Positions 1 to 7,303 of a stretch of 38,407 nt of DNA are shown one piece after another. The translations under genes and the position numbers were made by a program. Source of the DNA: Nitrospirota bacterium (GTDB taxonomy: Bacteria > Nitrospirota > Nitrospiria > Nitrospirales > UBA8639); contig JAQBUF010000030.1 in the NCBI GenBank assembly GCA_027623995.1, forward strand, positions 1-38,407, in the 5' to 3' direction. The notes below the pieces were generated by a model. The model was not told the DNA's origin, ran no database searches, and was given only the letters and a program-made list of their open reading frames with translations. Each line of letters begins with the position of its first letter. Position 1 is the first letter of the stretch.

Positions 1-161
1 TTGATCCTGATGGGTGACTGGTGCGTCTCAGTGAAGGAGACGACATCGATACCGATGAAAACCCAGGTGCGAGTTGGTTCCCCCACGGGGAGGAGGAAGA
101 AAATATGCTTTGTACAGTAGAAAAACAGAGCGGAGACGTGCGCCCACTTGACAGGTTCCTG

Positions 162-344
162 CTAATAGGTGACCCCTTTATAATATAATAATAATATAAA
201 TTCTTCTTTCACCTCTTCTCGAAATTGTTGAACCTCAGTGAGGATATTCTGATGACCTTCCGCGACATGCTGGAGATCATGCCGAAGGCCTTCTGCGACA
301 ACACCAAAATGGCGTTTCACTTCTTCCATTTCTTCAGAATTCAT
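162..344 (-). CDS. Truncated coiled-coil hypothetical protein
   Basis: A 60-residue ORF begins with an acidic and basic helical stretch (residues 1-48, with VAEGLRHDLQHVAEG and FREEVKEEF) that looks like the N-terminus of a longer coiled-coil protein. It ends abruptly in an unrelated hydrophobic tail (ILLLYYKGVTY). The tail is encoded by an AT-rich run at 176-203, just next to a GACCCC sequence at 171-176, so the gene was probably cut there by a rearrangement. Function is unknown. Bases 1-161 upstream hold no gene I recognise. Confidence 0.4.
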   Translation of the reverse strand: MNSEEMEEVKRHFGVVAEGLRHDLQHVAEGHQNILTEVQQFREEVKEEFILLLYYKGVTY

Positions 345-490
345 ACGAGCTCCACTTCAAGGGGGAAGGTTGTCCAGTATTAGACTCAAATCATCTGCTC
401 TTGTCAAAAGCCACACCACATAAAACCGTTCTGCCGAATTCCTCTAACTATCTTTAGGAGTGGCAAGTATAGCAGGGCCGCAATGTGGTA

Positions 491-508
491 TTGCAAGACC
501 TGACCCCA
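491..508 (+). repeat. REP-type terminal repeat, copy 1
   Basis: TTGCAAGACCTGACCCCA lies 27 bp beyond the stop of the lipoprotein gene at 535-1044. The same 18 bp ends the RAYT element at 3436-4363, and nine copies in either orientation lie between 491 and 5995. This is the outermost copy and has no partner nearby, so it is either a solo REP or the scar of a deleted element. Confidence 0.8.
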
Positions 509-534
509 TACATTTTAGAAGGTGGCGGTTTCTT

Positions 535-1044
535 TTAAAACACAAAAGGTGTTTCAAAAGAAATCTTATTAATCATATTTACATCGTCAACCAAGTTGTA
601 GACGAAGGTCATACTTTGACTTGGTGTATTGAAGTAAAAGGAATATTCAACTACAAAAGATTGGGATTCCCCAGGATTTACTGTAATGCTTTCAATAGGC
701 TTACTAAGAGCAAAACTGGGAATACTTTTATGTGGGCGTAGTCGAAATGAAGCCTCGGGGACTGGTTGACCATCTACCTTTATCCACAAGTTTGATTGAT
801 CAAATCTGATTGGATCGCTTCTTACATTCATAATTCTTATTGAAAACTTTCCCGAAGTGCTGCCGTAATAACGAGTTTGATTCCCTTTAAGATCAACGGT
901 GATTCCTTGTTTTGAGATCCTTAGATTATATCCCTCGTCAGGCACCCCAAGATTGCTGAAATCCGGTCGAAGCTGAAAAGTAGCCGGGTCACACGCCACG
1001 ATTAAGGCGGTAATGAATAGACAATAAAAGCCTTTTTTTCTCAT
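535..1044 (-). CDS. Lipoprotein, candidate immunity partner of the adjacent RHS toxin
   Basis: The 169-residue product starts with MRKKG, a hydrophobic stretch and a lipobox-like ALIVAC (Cys18), so it is probably a lipoprotein. The mature part is beta-rich (GKFSIRIMNV, ESQSFVVEYSFYF), like a small Ig-type or immunity domain. It begins 24 bp after the stop of the RHS gene on the same strand, the usual place for a cognate immunity gene. A lipoprotein immunity factor would act in the periplasm, which would suit a metallopeptidase-like toxin acting there. The lipoprotein call rests on sequence. The immunity role is inferred from position only. Confidence 0.55.
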   Translation of the reverse strand: MRKKGFYCLFITALIVACDPATFQLRPDFSNLGVPDEGYNLRISKQGITVDLKGNQTRYYGSTSGKFSIRIMNVRSDPIRFDQSNLWIKVDGQPVPEASFRLRPHKSIPSFALSKPIESITVNPGESQSFVVEYSFYFNTPSQSMTFVYNLVDDVNMINKISFETPFVF

Positions 1045-1068
1045 TGTTCACCAGACAAACATATTTTA

Positions 1069-3411
1069 TTACTTTTCAAATAATCCTGAATTCCTAATAG
1101 TCGTTAGGTCACTACCGGTTGGAGCATCCCCTAAACCGTAGGTTTCTAGAGGACTCAGGTCATGAGCGAGGGTTGAAAAATCTGAATATCGATCTGGAAG
1201 TCCCCAATTATAAATTGTCACAGCTAGAGCGCCAAAAGTACCAACAGCTAAAGATGCAGCATGGCCGGGGATATAGGCCGGACCTAATAATTTTCCCTGT
1301 GGACTTACATGGCCACCCTCATGACCAAAAAATAGTATTTTCTGCATTGGCGACATATTTTTTGTAGAAGGTCCAAAAATTACATTTCCAAAAGTGATTC
1401 CTCCCTCTGGATTGCCATCATAAATGAATGTCCCTCCATCATAAAATGACCAATCAGGTCCTTTGAGACAACCACATGATATAGATTGTCCGGTAAATCC
1501 GACTGCATGACCCACTGCATTATTAAATTGCCGACCACCAGCATATGCAATAATTCCCCCTAGGATACCCTCTCCAATATCTTGGCCTTGAATTGCCGCT
1601 GATGCTGCACCAATCGCTGTCCCTCGCAAGGTATCGTTGAACGCCTGGTTCGCATAATTTACGAACCAGTTTTGGGTGCTATCGCCAAATGGCTGAAATT
1701 TTGATGAATCAACATATGCGGCTAACCCACCCAATGCGCCTCCAAATAATGCACCCTTTAAGGGGTCCCCTCTTGTTGCAGCCGCTGAGGCTGCCCCAGC
1801 AATTGCACCTTGAACAATTCCCGGGCCACCAACATAAAATACTGCCCCACCAATAGCGCCGGAGATAGCTGCATTTCCTAAATCGCCACCTGTAACAGCT
1901 GCTATCGCCACATTTGTGGCAGCACCAATTGCCGCGCCGATTATGGCCTTTACAGCAATTGCTGCTACAAAAGAAAAGAACCGACCTGAGGGATCAGTAT
2001 AAATAATTGGGTTATTAACAACATAGGTATATCGATTCAGCGTTTGTGGAGTTTGTGGGTCTGGGATGACTGTATCCGGCGAAATAAATCTTCCGAGCAC
2101 CGGATCATAGTAGCGCGCTTCATAGAAATAGAGGCTCGTGGTGGTATCGCGTTCTTTGCCCGTGAATTTGTACGCCACATCCGAGGTGCCGGTGTGGGTG
2201 TGGGTGTCGCCATATGGGAGATACGCATTGTGTTCTTCGGCCACGCCGGTGGCGTCGGTGAGGACGCTGGTGGAGCCGAGGTGGTCGGCGTGGAAGTAGC
2301 TGGTGGAGCCACTGCCCACTTGTTTCATGGCGATGCGTTGATCGCCGGCGAAGATGAATTTGACGCACGACAGTGGAGGTGTGGTGCCTTCGCAGACGTA
2401 GAGTTTGCCGATGTACGTTGTCGTGGTCGTCCCATCACTCTTCTTCACCCGTCCTCCATCACCGTCGTAGACGAAGGTGGTAGTCACGCCACCTTTGATG
2501 ACGCTATCCGGTCGGTTCTCGAAGTCGTAGGTGATGATCCGGCCGGCACCGATATTCATATTCCCATTGGCATCGTAGGTGTAGGTGTTCGTGCCATCGG
2601 AACTCACGGCATGCGGCCGTACGCTGGAGCTGCCACTGGCGGGATACGAATACGTCCCCACATTGGACTTGGTCAGCATGTTCCCGATTTCGTTGTAGCT
2701 GTAGGTCACGGTGCCATAGCCGCCCGTGGCACTGGTGAGTCGGTCGAGGTCGTCGTAGTTGAACGTTTTGGTGCCGTGCACGGCATCGGTGAGTGAGGTA
2801 ACGTTCCCGCCATCGTCAAACGTGTAGCCCAAGTCTTGTAGCACGGTGGTGCCTTTTTCGGTCTTCAAGGTTTTGAGGCGGAAGTTTTGGGCGTCGTAGG
2901 TGTAATCCGTCGTCACGCCATTGCCGAGCGTGAGTTGGCTGGGTTGGCCTAGGGCATTGAACCCACTATAGCTTGCGTATGTGGTACTGCCTTCTTGCAC
3001 ACTTTGCAGCTGCGGTCCGTTGTAGGTTTGGGTAACGGTGCTGCTGTTGGGATAGGTGAGGCTGGTGACTCGTCCTAACCCATCATAGGCGCTTTGTGTG
3101 GTGTAGGTGGTGCTATCCACGACCTTGTCGGTCTTGGTCACTCGTCCGGTGATGTCGTAGTAGAAGGTCGTGGTGCCGCTTGCATCGTCTACTTCTTGGA
3201 GGCGGCCTTTGCGGTTGTTCGTGGTCCCATCATACGTATAGACCACATCGCCCGAACCTAATGTTTTCTGCGTGCCGTAATCTTTTTGCACTCTTCGATT
3301 GAGCGCATCGTATTGAAAATGGATCTGTTGGAGTTTGGCATCTGTCTGCAGGGTGAGGTTGCCGTTGGCATCGTAGACATAGCTCCAATCTCCCATGTCC
3401 GGATCATGCAT
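1069..3411 (-). CDS. RHS/YD-repeat polymorphic toxin, 5'-truncated, with HEGGH C-terminal domain
   Basis: Residues 1-430 carry many YD repeats (YDANGN, YDALNR, YDGLGR, YDDLDR). They are followed by the RHS core signature RYYDPVLGRFISPD near 430-446 and the DPSG junction near 473. A Gly/Ala-rich pre-toxin stretch runs about 480-640, and a C-terminal domain contains HEGGH at 697-701 followed by GPAYIPGH. HExGH is a zincin-type metal-binding motif, so the tip may be a metallopeptidase. The Met at 3411 is not a natural start: the frame stays open to about 3435 and matches the internal part of the second RHS fragment (LSRKTS before MHDPDMGDW), where the RAYT element's terminal repeat replaces the rest of the gene. 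No signal peptide, PAAR or transport domain remains. Whether the fragment is expressed is unknown. Confidence 0.85.
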   Translation of the reverse strand: MHDPDMGDWSYVYDANGNLTLQTDAKLQQIHFQYDALNRRVQKDYGTQKTLGSGDVVYTYDGTTNNRKGRLQEVDDASGTTTFYYDITGRVTKTDKVVDSTTYTTQSAYDGLGRVTSLTYPNSSTVTQTYNGPQLQSVQEGSTTYASYSGFNALGQPSQLTLGNGVTTDYTYDAQNFRLKTLKTEKGTTVLQDLGYTFDDGGNVTSLTDAVHGTKTFNYDDLDRLTSATGGYGTVTYSYNEIGNMLTKSNVGTYSYPASGSSSVRPHAVSSDGTNTYTYDANGNMNIGAGRIITYDFENRPDSVIKGGVTTTFVYDGDGGRVKKSDGTTTTTYIGKLYVCEGTTPPLSCVKFIFAGDQRIAMKQVGSGSTSYFHADHLGSTSVLTDATGVAEEHNAYLPYGDTHTHTGTSDVAYKFTGKERDTTTSLYFYEARYYDPVLGRFISPDTVIPDPQTPQTLNRYTYVVNNPIIYTDPSGRFFSFVAAIAVKAIIGAAIGAATNVAIAAVTGGDLGNAAISGAIGGAVFYVGGPGIVQGAIAGAASAAATRGDPLKGALFGGALGGLAAYVDSSKFQPFGDSTQNWFVNYANQAFNDTLRGTAIGAASAAIQGQDIGEGILGGIIAYAGGRQFNNAVGHAVGFTGQSISCGCLKGPDWSFYDGGTFIYDGNPEGGITFGNVIFGPSTKNMSPMQKILFFGHEGGHVSPQGKLLGPAYIPGHAASLAVGTFGALAVTIYNWGLPDRYSDFSTLAHDLSPLETYGLGDAPTGSDLTTIRNSGLFEK

Positions 3412-3466
3412 GCTGGTTTTTCGTGAGAGCGGTTATGGGGTCAGGTCTTGCAATAACACATTGCCT

Positions 3467-4315
3467 TCAATTCCCGTCTTCCGCTTTCCGTACCGCCCGA
3501 CTGACCGTGCTGTAATGGACGCCAAATTGCTGGGCGATGGCCTTCAGGGTATACCCTCCAGAAGCATAAGCGCGGGCCATGGCCTGTAGAGGATCTCGAC
3601 CGCCTTGCCTCATATACCAAGCCAGGGATTTTGCAGGGGCTCGTCGCTGGGCACGTGGCACCTCGGAAAGATCCTGAGTGGCCTCCAAGTGCCTTTGAGC
3701 CTTTCGAATAAAGGTCTCAGAGCCCAAATATACTTGATGCTGCAACTCTTCCCAAATGGGAGGCTGCTTTCGCCCCTCGGAGACAAACGCGCGATAGGCA
3801 GCCTCCGCCTTGGCGCGAGTTCGGCCAAAATGCCCTAAGACCCAATCCGTCGCCAGCCAAGAAGAGGCGGTGGCTTGGCCTGCAGTCGCCCGGTAACTAC
3901 TCCATGGCCATTCTCTGGCACTCCGAACAAGCCCGGCCCGTACCGGATTGAGCACCACATAGCGACAGAGCTCCAGAAGATAGGATTCTCGCTCAACAAG
4001 GATTCCCTTGAAGCGGCCCTGAAACACATGTCCCGTTCGTCCATGCACGCGATTGAAATGTTGGGTATAGACGCCATTGAGTTGGCGCATCCCTTGAGAC
4101 AAATTCGCATCCGGGGTTTCGATGACAAAATGATAATGATTGGCCATCAAGCAATAGGCATGACATCGCCAATTGAAGCGAGAGCTGACGTGGGCATACA
4201 CCTCCAACAATCGGACTCGATCGGCATCCTCAAGAAAAATATCGGCGCGGGCATTGCCACGAGCCGTGACATGATAGAGAGCCCCAGGATATTCAATGCG
4301 AAGAGGACGTGCCAT
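3467..4315 (-). CDS. REP-associated tyrosine transposase (RAYT, Y1_Tnp family)
   Basis: The 282-residue product has the Y1 transposase fold: PGALYHVTARGN at 10-21, an HUH motif NHYHFVIE with His60 and His62, and CRYVVLNPVRAG at 117-128, where Tyr119 is the likely nucleophile. A C-terminal helix-turn-helix (about 243-279, YTLKAIAQQFGVHYSTVSRA) follows, as in many RAYTs that read REP sequences. Length and motif order are normal and there is no frameshift, so it could be active. The enzyme class cuts and joins single-stranded DNA. Its probable substrates are the repeat ends and 138-bp elements in this locus. A 100-bp copy of the beginning of this gene lies at 5896-5995. Confidence 0.92.
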   Translation of the reverse strand: MARPLRIEYPGALYHVTARGNARADIFLEDADRVRLLEVYAHVSSRFNWRCHAYCLMANHYHFVIETPDANLSQGMRQLNGVYTQHFNRVHGRTGHVFQGRFKGILVERESYLLELCRYVVLNPVRAGLVRSAREWPWSSYRATAGQATASSWLATDWVLGHFGRTRAKAEAAYRAFVSEGRKQPPIWEELQHQVYLGSETFIRKAQRHLEATQDLSEVPRAQRRAPAKSLAWYMRQGGRDPLQAMARAYASGGYTLKAIAQQFGVHYSTVSRAVRKAEDGN

Positions 4316-4345
4316 GGGAGAAGGGTAGACGATTAGAATATGTTA

Positions 4346-4363
4346 TTGCAAGACCTGACCCCA
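4346..4363 (+). repeat. REP-type terminal repeat, right end of the RAYT element
   Basis: TTGCAAGACCTGACCCCA forms the upstream end of the RAYT element, 31 bp before the transposase start codon. It is in direct orientation with the copy at 4505-4522. The 141 bp between them (4364-4504) show no coding potential and no match to the neighbouring RHS sequence, so they may be leftover flanking DNA. Confidence 0.8.
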
Positions 4364-4491
4364 AATCTGTAAAAGTCGAGGAAAGATATACCAAATTTGA
4401 CAACTTCTAGCGAGCGATCCCTTGACCCATGGGAATTGTGTTCATATTTTAAATCCACTAGTAGTCATAATGAAAACCTGAACTTACATCT

Positions 4492-5253
4492 TTAATGTGT
4501 GGCAGTACAAGACCTGACCCCCAATCTGCCGTTGCCCAGGGTCAGTGTGCTGGGCTGGCCTAAGGCATTGAACCCGCTATAGGCGGCATACGTGGTGCTG
4601 CCTTCTTCGACGGTTTCCAGTTGCGGGCCGTTGTATGTTTGGGTGACCGTGCTGCTGTTGGGATAGGTAATGCTCGTGACCCGGCCTAAGCCATCATACG
4701 CACTTTGCGTGGTGTAGGTGGTGGAATCCACCACTTTATCCGTCTTGGTCACTCTTCCGGTGACGTCGTAATAAAACGTGGTGGTGCCGGAGGTATCGTC
4801 CACCTGTTGGAGCCGGCCTTTACGATAATTGGTGGTCCCATCATAGGTATAGACCACATCGCCATAGCCCAGGCTCTTCTGCGTGTCGTAATCTTTTTGC
4901 ACTCTTCTGTTTAAGGCATCGTATTGGAAATGGATGTCCTGATCCTTGGCATCGGTCTGGAGGGTGAGATTGCCATTGGCATCGTATTGATAGGTCCAGT
5001 CGCCCATGTCCGGATCGTGCATGCTGGTTTTGCGGGAGAGCGTGTCATAGGCCATGGTGGATTGATTGCCGAGATCATCCGTCAAGAGCACCAGATTGCC
5101 CAGGACATCGTAGTCATACGTGGTGGTGGCATAGGGGGTGCCCACGGCCGTGGAACAGGTGGTAAACGTGCCGGTGTATTCTTCGACCTTGGCTACGCGG
5201 CCATAGGCATCGCGCGTGGTGCGTTTTTTATGATCGTTGGCATCGATGGTCAC
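4492..5253 (-). CDS. RHS/YD-repeat core fragment, truncated at both ends
   Basis: The 253-residue ORF consists of YD repeats (YDYDVLGNLV, YDTLSRKTS, YDANGN, YDALNRR). It is about 90% identical at protein level to the first 165 residues of the neighbouring RHS protein, from MHDPDMGDW to TLTLGNG. The 3' end is abrupt: after LGNG the frame reads through the REP copy at 4505-4522 and stops, giving an artificial tail GVRSCTATH. At the 5' end the frame stays open beyond the GTG at 5253 into the MITE at 5306, so no true start is left. This is a dead piece of a second RHS gene or a duplicated module. A product, if made, would have no toxin domain. Confidence 0.75.
   Translation of the reverse strand: MTIDANDHKKRTTRDAYGRVAKVEEYTGTFTTCSTAVGTPYATTTYDYDVLGNLVLLTDDLGNQSTMAYDTLSRKTSMHDPDMGDWTYQYDANGNLTLQTDAKDQDIHFQYDALNRRVQKDYDTQKSLGYGDVVYTYDGTTNYRKGRLQQVDDTSGTTTFYYDVTGRVTKTDKVVDSTTYTTQSAYDGLGRVTSITYPNSSTVTQTYNGPQLETVEEGSTTYAAYSGFNALGQPSTLTLGNGRLGVRSCTATH
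4505..4522 (+). repeat. REP-type terminal repeat truncating an RHS gene
   Basis: A slightly diverged copy (GTACAAGACCTGACCCCC) ends the RHS homology at 4523. The neighbouring RHS sequence continues normally past the same codons, so the repeat marks a real break. It has no inverted partner within the next 140 bp. Confidence 0.7.
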
Positions 5254-5305
5254 GGCGACCCAGTCATCATGACAGCTAAGTCCCCGGGTCCCATCCGGAG
5301 GATTC

Positions 5306-5443
5306 GGGGTCAGGTCTTGCAGTGACGTATTCCCCTTAAGTCAATTCTTGTGGATTTCTTCCCAATCTTATAAGGGAGAGAGTTGAATGTCGAGATTTAG
5401 AAAAGATTGGTAGGTGAGATATGGCATTGCAAGACCTGACCCC
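5306..5443. mobile_element. 138-bp MITE-like element, copy 1
   Basis: The unit runs from GGGGTCAGGTCTTGCA to TGCAAGACCTGACCCC, so it carries the RAYT element's terminal inverted repeat at both ends but no gene. An inner inverted pair (CCAATCTT and AAGATTGG) adds a stem. A second copy at 5754-5891 has the same length and differs at about 7 positions (about 95% identity). Identity continues for 3 bp on the left (TTC) and 6 bp on the right (ACACCC), so the mobile unit may be slightly longer. The RAYT at 3467-4315 is the obvious candidate to mobilise it. Confidence 0.82.
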
Positions 5444-5753
5444 ACACCCCAGGCCTCCCGCTGCACCCACACCAATAGCTAGTCCAATATTCGTATTATA
5501 CCCTGCAGCTCGATACAAAATCGCACTGGTCCCTCCAACAGCAGCACCTGCTGCTGCTCCACCAGCTATAGCCCCAAAGGCACCTCCTCCCACAGCACCA
5601 CTCACATAACTTCCCACTCCAAAGCCAACGGCTCCTGATGCCCCCCCAATTGCTGCCCCGGTTAAGGTGGCCCCAATGTCCCAATCGCTTTGAATGCCAC
5701 TGGACACTGTACCAACAATTGCGCCAATAAGAATTGCGGTAAAAAACCGCTTC
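5444..5753 (-). pseudogene. RHS pre-toxin (Gly/Ala-rich) fragment captured between two MITEs
   Basis: Read on the minus strand, the open frame begins KRFFTAILIGAIVG next to the MITE and continues as a Gly/Ala-rich stretch (GAAIGGASGAVGFGVG, GGGAFGAIAGGAAAGAAVGG), ending GLAIGVGAAGGLG at the other MITE. KRFF aligns with GRFF right after the DPSG junction of the intact RHS protein, and the Gly-rich composition matches its pre-toxin region. The piece lacks the RHS core before it and any toxin after it. It is a stranded segment of an RHS tip, not a working gene. Confidence 0.65.
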
Positions 5754-5891
5754 GGGGTCAGGTCTTGCAGTGACGTATTTCCCTTGAGTCAATTCTTGTG
5801 GATTTCTTCCCAATCTTATAAGCGCGAGAGTTGAATGTCGAGATTTAGAAAAGATTGGTGGGTGAAATGTGGCATTGCAAGACCTGACCCC
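5754..5891. mobile_element. 138-bp MITE-like element, copy 2
   Basis: This is a same-length, about 95% identical partner of the element at 5306-5443 in the same orientation. Together they flank a 310-bp RHS fragment like the arms of a composite transposon. The right end is followed within 5 bp by a truncated RAYT copy. Confidence 0.82.
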
Positions 5892-5895
5892 ACAC

Positions 5896-5995
5896 CCGTG
5901 ACATGATAGAGAGCCCCAGGATATTCAATGCGAAGAGGACGAGCCATGGGAGAAGGGTAGCCGATTAGAATATGTTATTGCAAGACCTGACCCCA
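5896..5995 (-). pseudogene. RAYT transposase stub (first codons plus terminal repeat)
   Basis: These 100 bp match 4264-4363 of the intact RAYT element with about two substitutions. They include the terminal repeat (5973-5995), the leader and roughly the first 17 codons of the transposase gene (MARPLRIEYPGALYHV). The rest is missing and is replaced by the MITE ending at 5891. It shows that a second RAYT copy once sat here and was truncated, probably by the MITE insertion or by recombination between repeats. Confidence 0.85.
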
Positions 5996-6026
5996 AATCC
6001 GGGCCTTTATGTTCAATGTTCATGTT

Positions 6027-6389
6027 TCATGTGAAATCTAAACCTGTTCCACTTGTACGAACTAGATAATCCACATACTCTTCCCAAACTTCATCAACGC
6101 TCGCAACTATTCTAGGGTTAACTTTAATATTTCGTTCTTGATAGTAAACTTCTAAGCCATTCGATACAGTCAATACATATAACCCATCACGATTCCCAGG
6201 CTGACAGGGAACTACATCTTTCAATGAAAAGTTATCTTTTAAAAATTGAAGAATTTCATGTTTTTTGATGGTAAACACTCGTTGATAAGACTCACCATCA
6301 GATAGTTCCGGCGGTGTTAGCCTTTCAACAAGTCGGCAAGCTTGGTGATTCATTAACGCTCTAATTTGCTCTTCATGAGTTGCTAGCAT
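6027..6389 (-). CDS. Candidate immunity protein of the orphan RHS tip
   Basis: The 120-residue soluble protein has no signal peptide or membrane segment. It starts 3 bp after the stop of the toxin-tip ORF at 6393-7136 and ends about 30 bp before the RAYT stub. The C-terminal half is acidic (ASVDEVWEEYVDYL), a common trait of immunity proteins to cytoplasmic nuclease or nucleotide-modifying toxins. I do not recognise the family. The immunity role rests on tight coupling to the RHS tip. Lack of a signal peptide suggests protection in the cytoplasm. Confidence 0.5.
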   Translation of the reverse strand: MLATHEEQIRALMNHQACRLVERLTPPELSDGESYQRVFTIKKHEILQFLKDNFSLKDVVPCQPGNRDGLYVLTVSNGLEVYYQERNIKVNPRIVASVDEVWEEYVDYLVRTSGTGLDFT

Positions 6390-6392
6390 TTT

Positions 6393-7136
6393 TCACCTTA
6401 AGATTTTTATGGTTTCTTTTAATTCACGAAGGTTCCCAAAATCGGATGGATCAATGACTATTTGAAAGGCATTTTTCCCGCCACCTTCAATAAACCCAAC
6501 CTTAGCTCTTGTAGTCCTCGTTACCTCCAAAGAAGTCAATCTATTGGGTCTTGCCCCTGTAATTGCGAGTTGTCTTATCGCTGCTTCCGTTGAAGTGAGT
6601 GTAGATGATGTAACCCCGCGAGTCGTAAATGATCCAATAGGATTGTTAACTCCTTCTTCGAAAACTCTATCAAGACGCGTGCCAGGGTTTAAGGTAATTT
6701 CTTTGAACCTCCCATTCCTAAAGGTATTTTCAAAAGCCTCTCCCCCGACCTTGACGGTTGCCCCAAAATTAGGCAGGAACGGAAAAACCGCATTGGCTCC
6801 GAGACTTACCCCAGCTGCGACTCTTTCGAACGTTGATGAACCTGGAGAAAACAAGACAGCTGCATCCAAAAATTCCCCAACCCCTGGAATTGTACTTGCC
6901 AAAAGTGTCCCACCGAATAAAGCCGCATCCCTTATTCCAAATCCAGAACCTCTCGATTGACTGGAAACAAAAGGTGTATTTGAAATACCCAGACGTTGCG
7001 ACTGTAAGCCCGCAACATTTGGATTCGCAAACGTAGTGGGAGCGTTGAGTGTGGAACTCGGAATCTGTTGCTGTGCTACTGGAATTCCACCTCCACCGGA
7101 TGGAACTGTTGGTGTATCGCTCCCCCAGCCAAACAA
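6393..7136 (-). CDS. Orphan RHS C-terminal tip with unknown toxin domain
   Basis: The 247-residue ORF starts FGWGSDTPTVPSGGGG, a flexible low-complexity linker. A Gly/Ala/Phe-rich hydrophobic stretch follows (about 65-125), then a C-terminal domain (about 150-247) ending FIEGGGKNAFQIVIDP and a basic tail. The frame is open upstream of the Met to about 7230 and reads LDPFSLFGWG, which resembles the DPxGL junction where RHS tips join the core. No RHS core is present, so this looks like a displaced, orphan tip. The final domain is likely the toxin, since it is followed immediately by an immunity candidate. I cannot name its activity. Confidence 0.55.
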   Translation of the reverse strand: MFGWGSDTPTVPSGGGGIPVAQQQIPSSTLNAPTTFANPNVAGLQSQRLGISNTPFVSSQSRGSGFGIRDAALFGGTLLASTIPGVGEFLDAAVLFSPGSSTFERVAAGVSLGANAVFPFLPNFGATVKVGGEAFENTFRNGRFKEITLNPGTRLDRVFEEGVNNPIGSFTTRGVTSSTLTSTEAAIRQLAITGARPNRLTSLEVTRTTRAKVGFIEGGGKNAFQIVIDPSDFGNLRELKETIKILR

Positions 7137-7303
7137 GGAAAAGGGGTCAAGCCTATTTTCTAATGTATTAAAGTTTGTGGGAGAATTTACCTTCCAGGTG
7201 TATTTCTCGTTAACCGAATGCTACCTAAATTGCTAGTTAAAATGAAAGAGGAAACTGAATTCCGAATGGGGTTTTTAGAGGTGCCCAAATGCAATTCGAT
7301 GGG

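Larger units (their letters stand above)
3436..4363 (-). mobile_element. Intact RAYT (IS200-like) element with perfect terminal inverted repeats
   Basis: This 928-bp unit starts at 3436 with TGGGGTCAGGTCTTGCAATA and ends at 4363 with its exact reverse complement. The perfect match covers 23 bp (3436-3458 and 4341-4363). Inside is one complete Y1 transposase gene on the minus strand. The left end abuts the RHS reading frame after codons matching LSRKTS, so the element interrupts or borders the RHS gene. Full inverted termini around a RAYT gene fit REP-associated tyrosine transposases, which normally recognise such palindromic REP sequences. Confidence 0.85.

Noticed and set aside
460-741. 93-codon plus-strand ORF starting in the REP copy
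   Set aside because: It overlaps the convincing lipoprotein gene on the other strand and shows no family features.
2044-2796. 250-codon plus-strand ORF
   Set aside because: It lies fully antisense to RHS YD repeats, whose codon bias leaves long opposite frames open. Its composition (Gly/Val/His runs) is not that of a real protein.
5496-5813. Minus-strand ORF that spans the MITE and the RHS fragment
   Set aside because: It runs in a frame with Trp/Cys/Arg-rich nonsense sequence. The true RHS frame is the Gly/Ala-rich one next to it.
491-5995. CRISPR array from the repeated 18-bp sequence
   Set aside because: Copies occur in both orientations at uneven distances (about 100 to 2900 bp) with no constant spacers. 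They are transposon ends.
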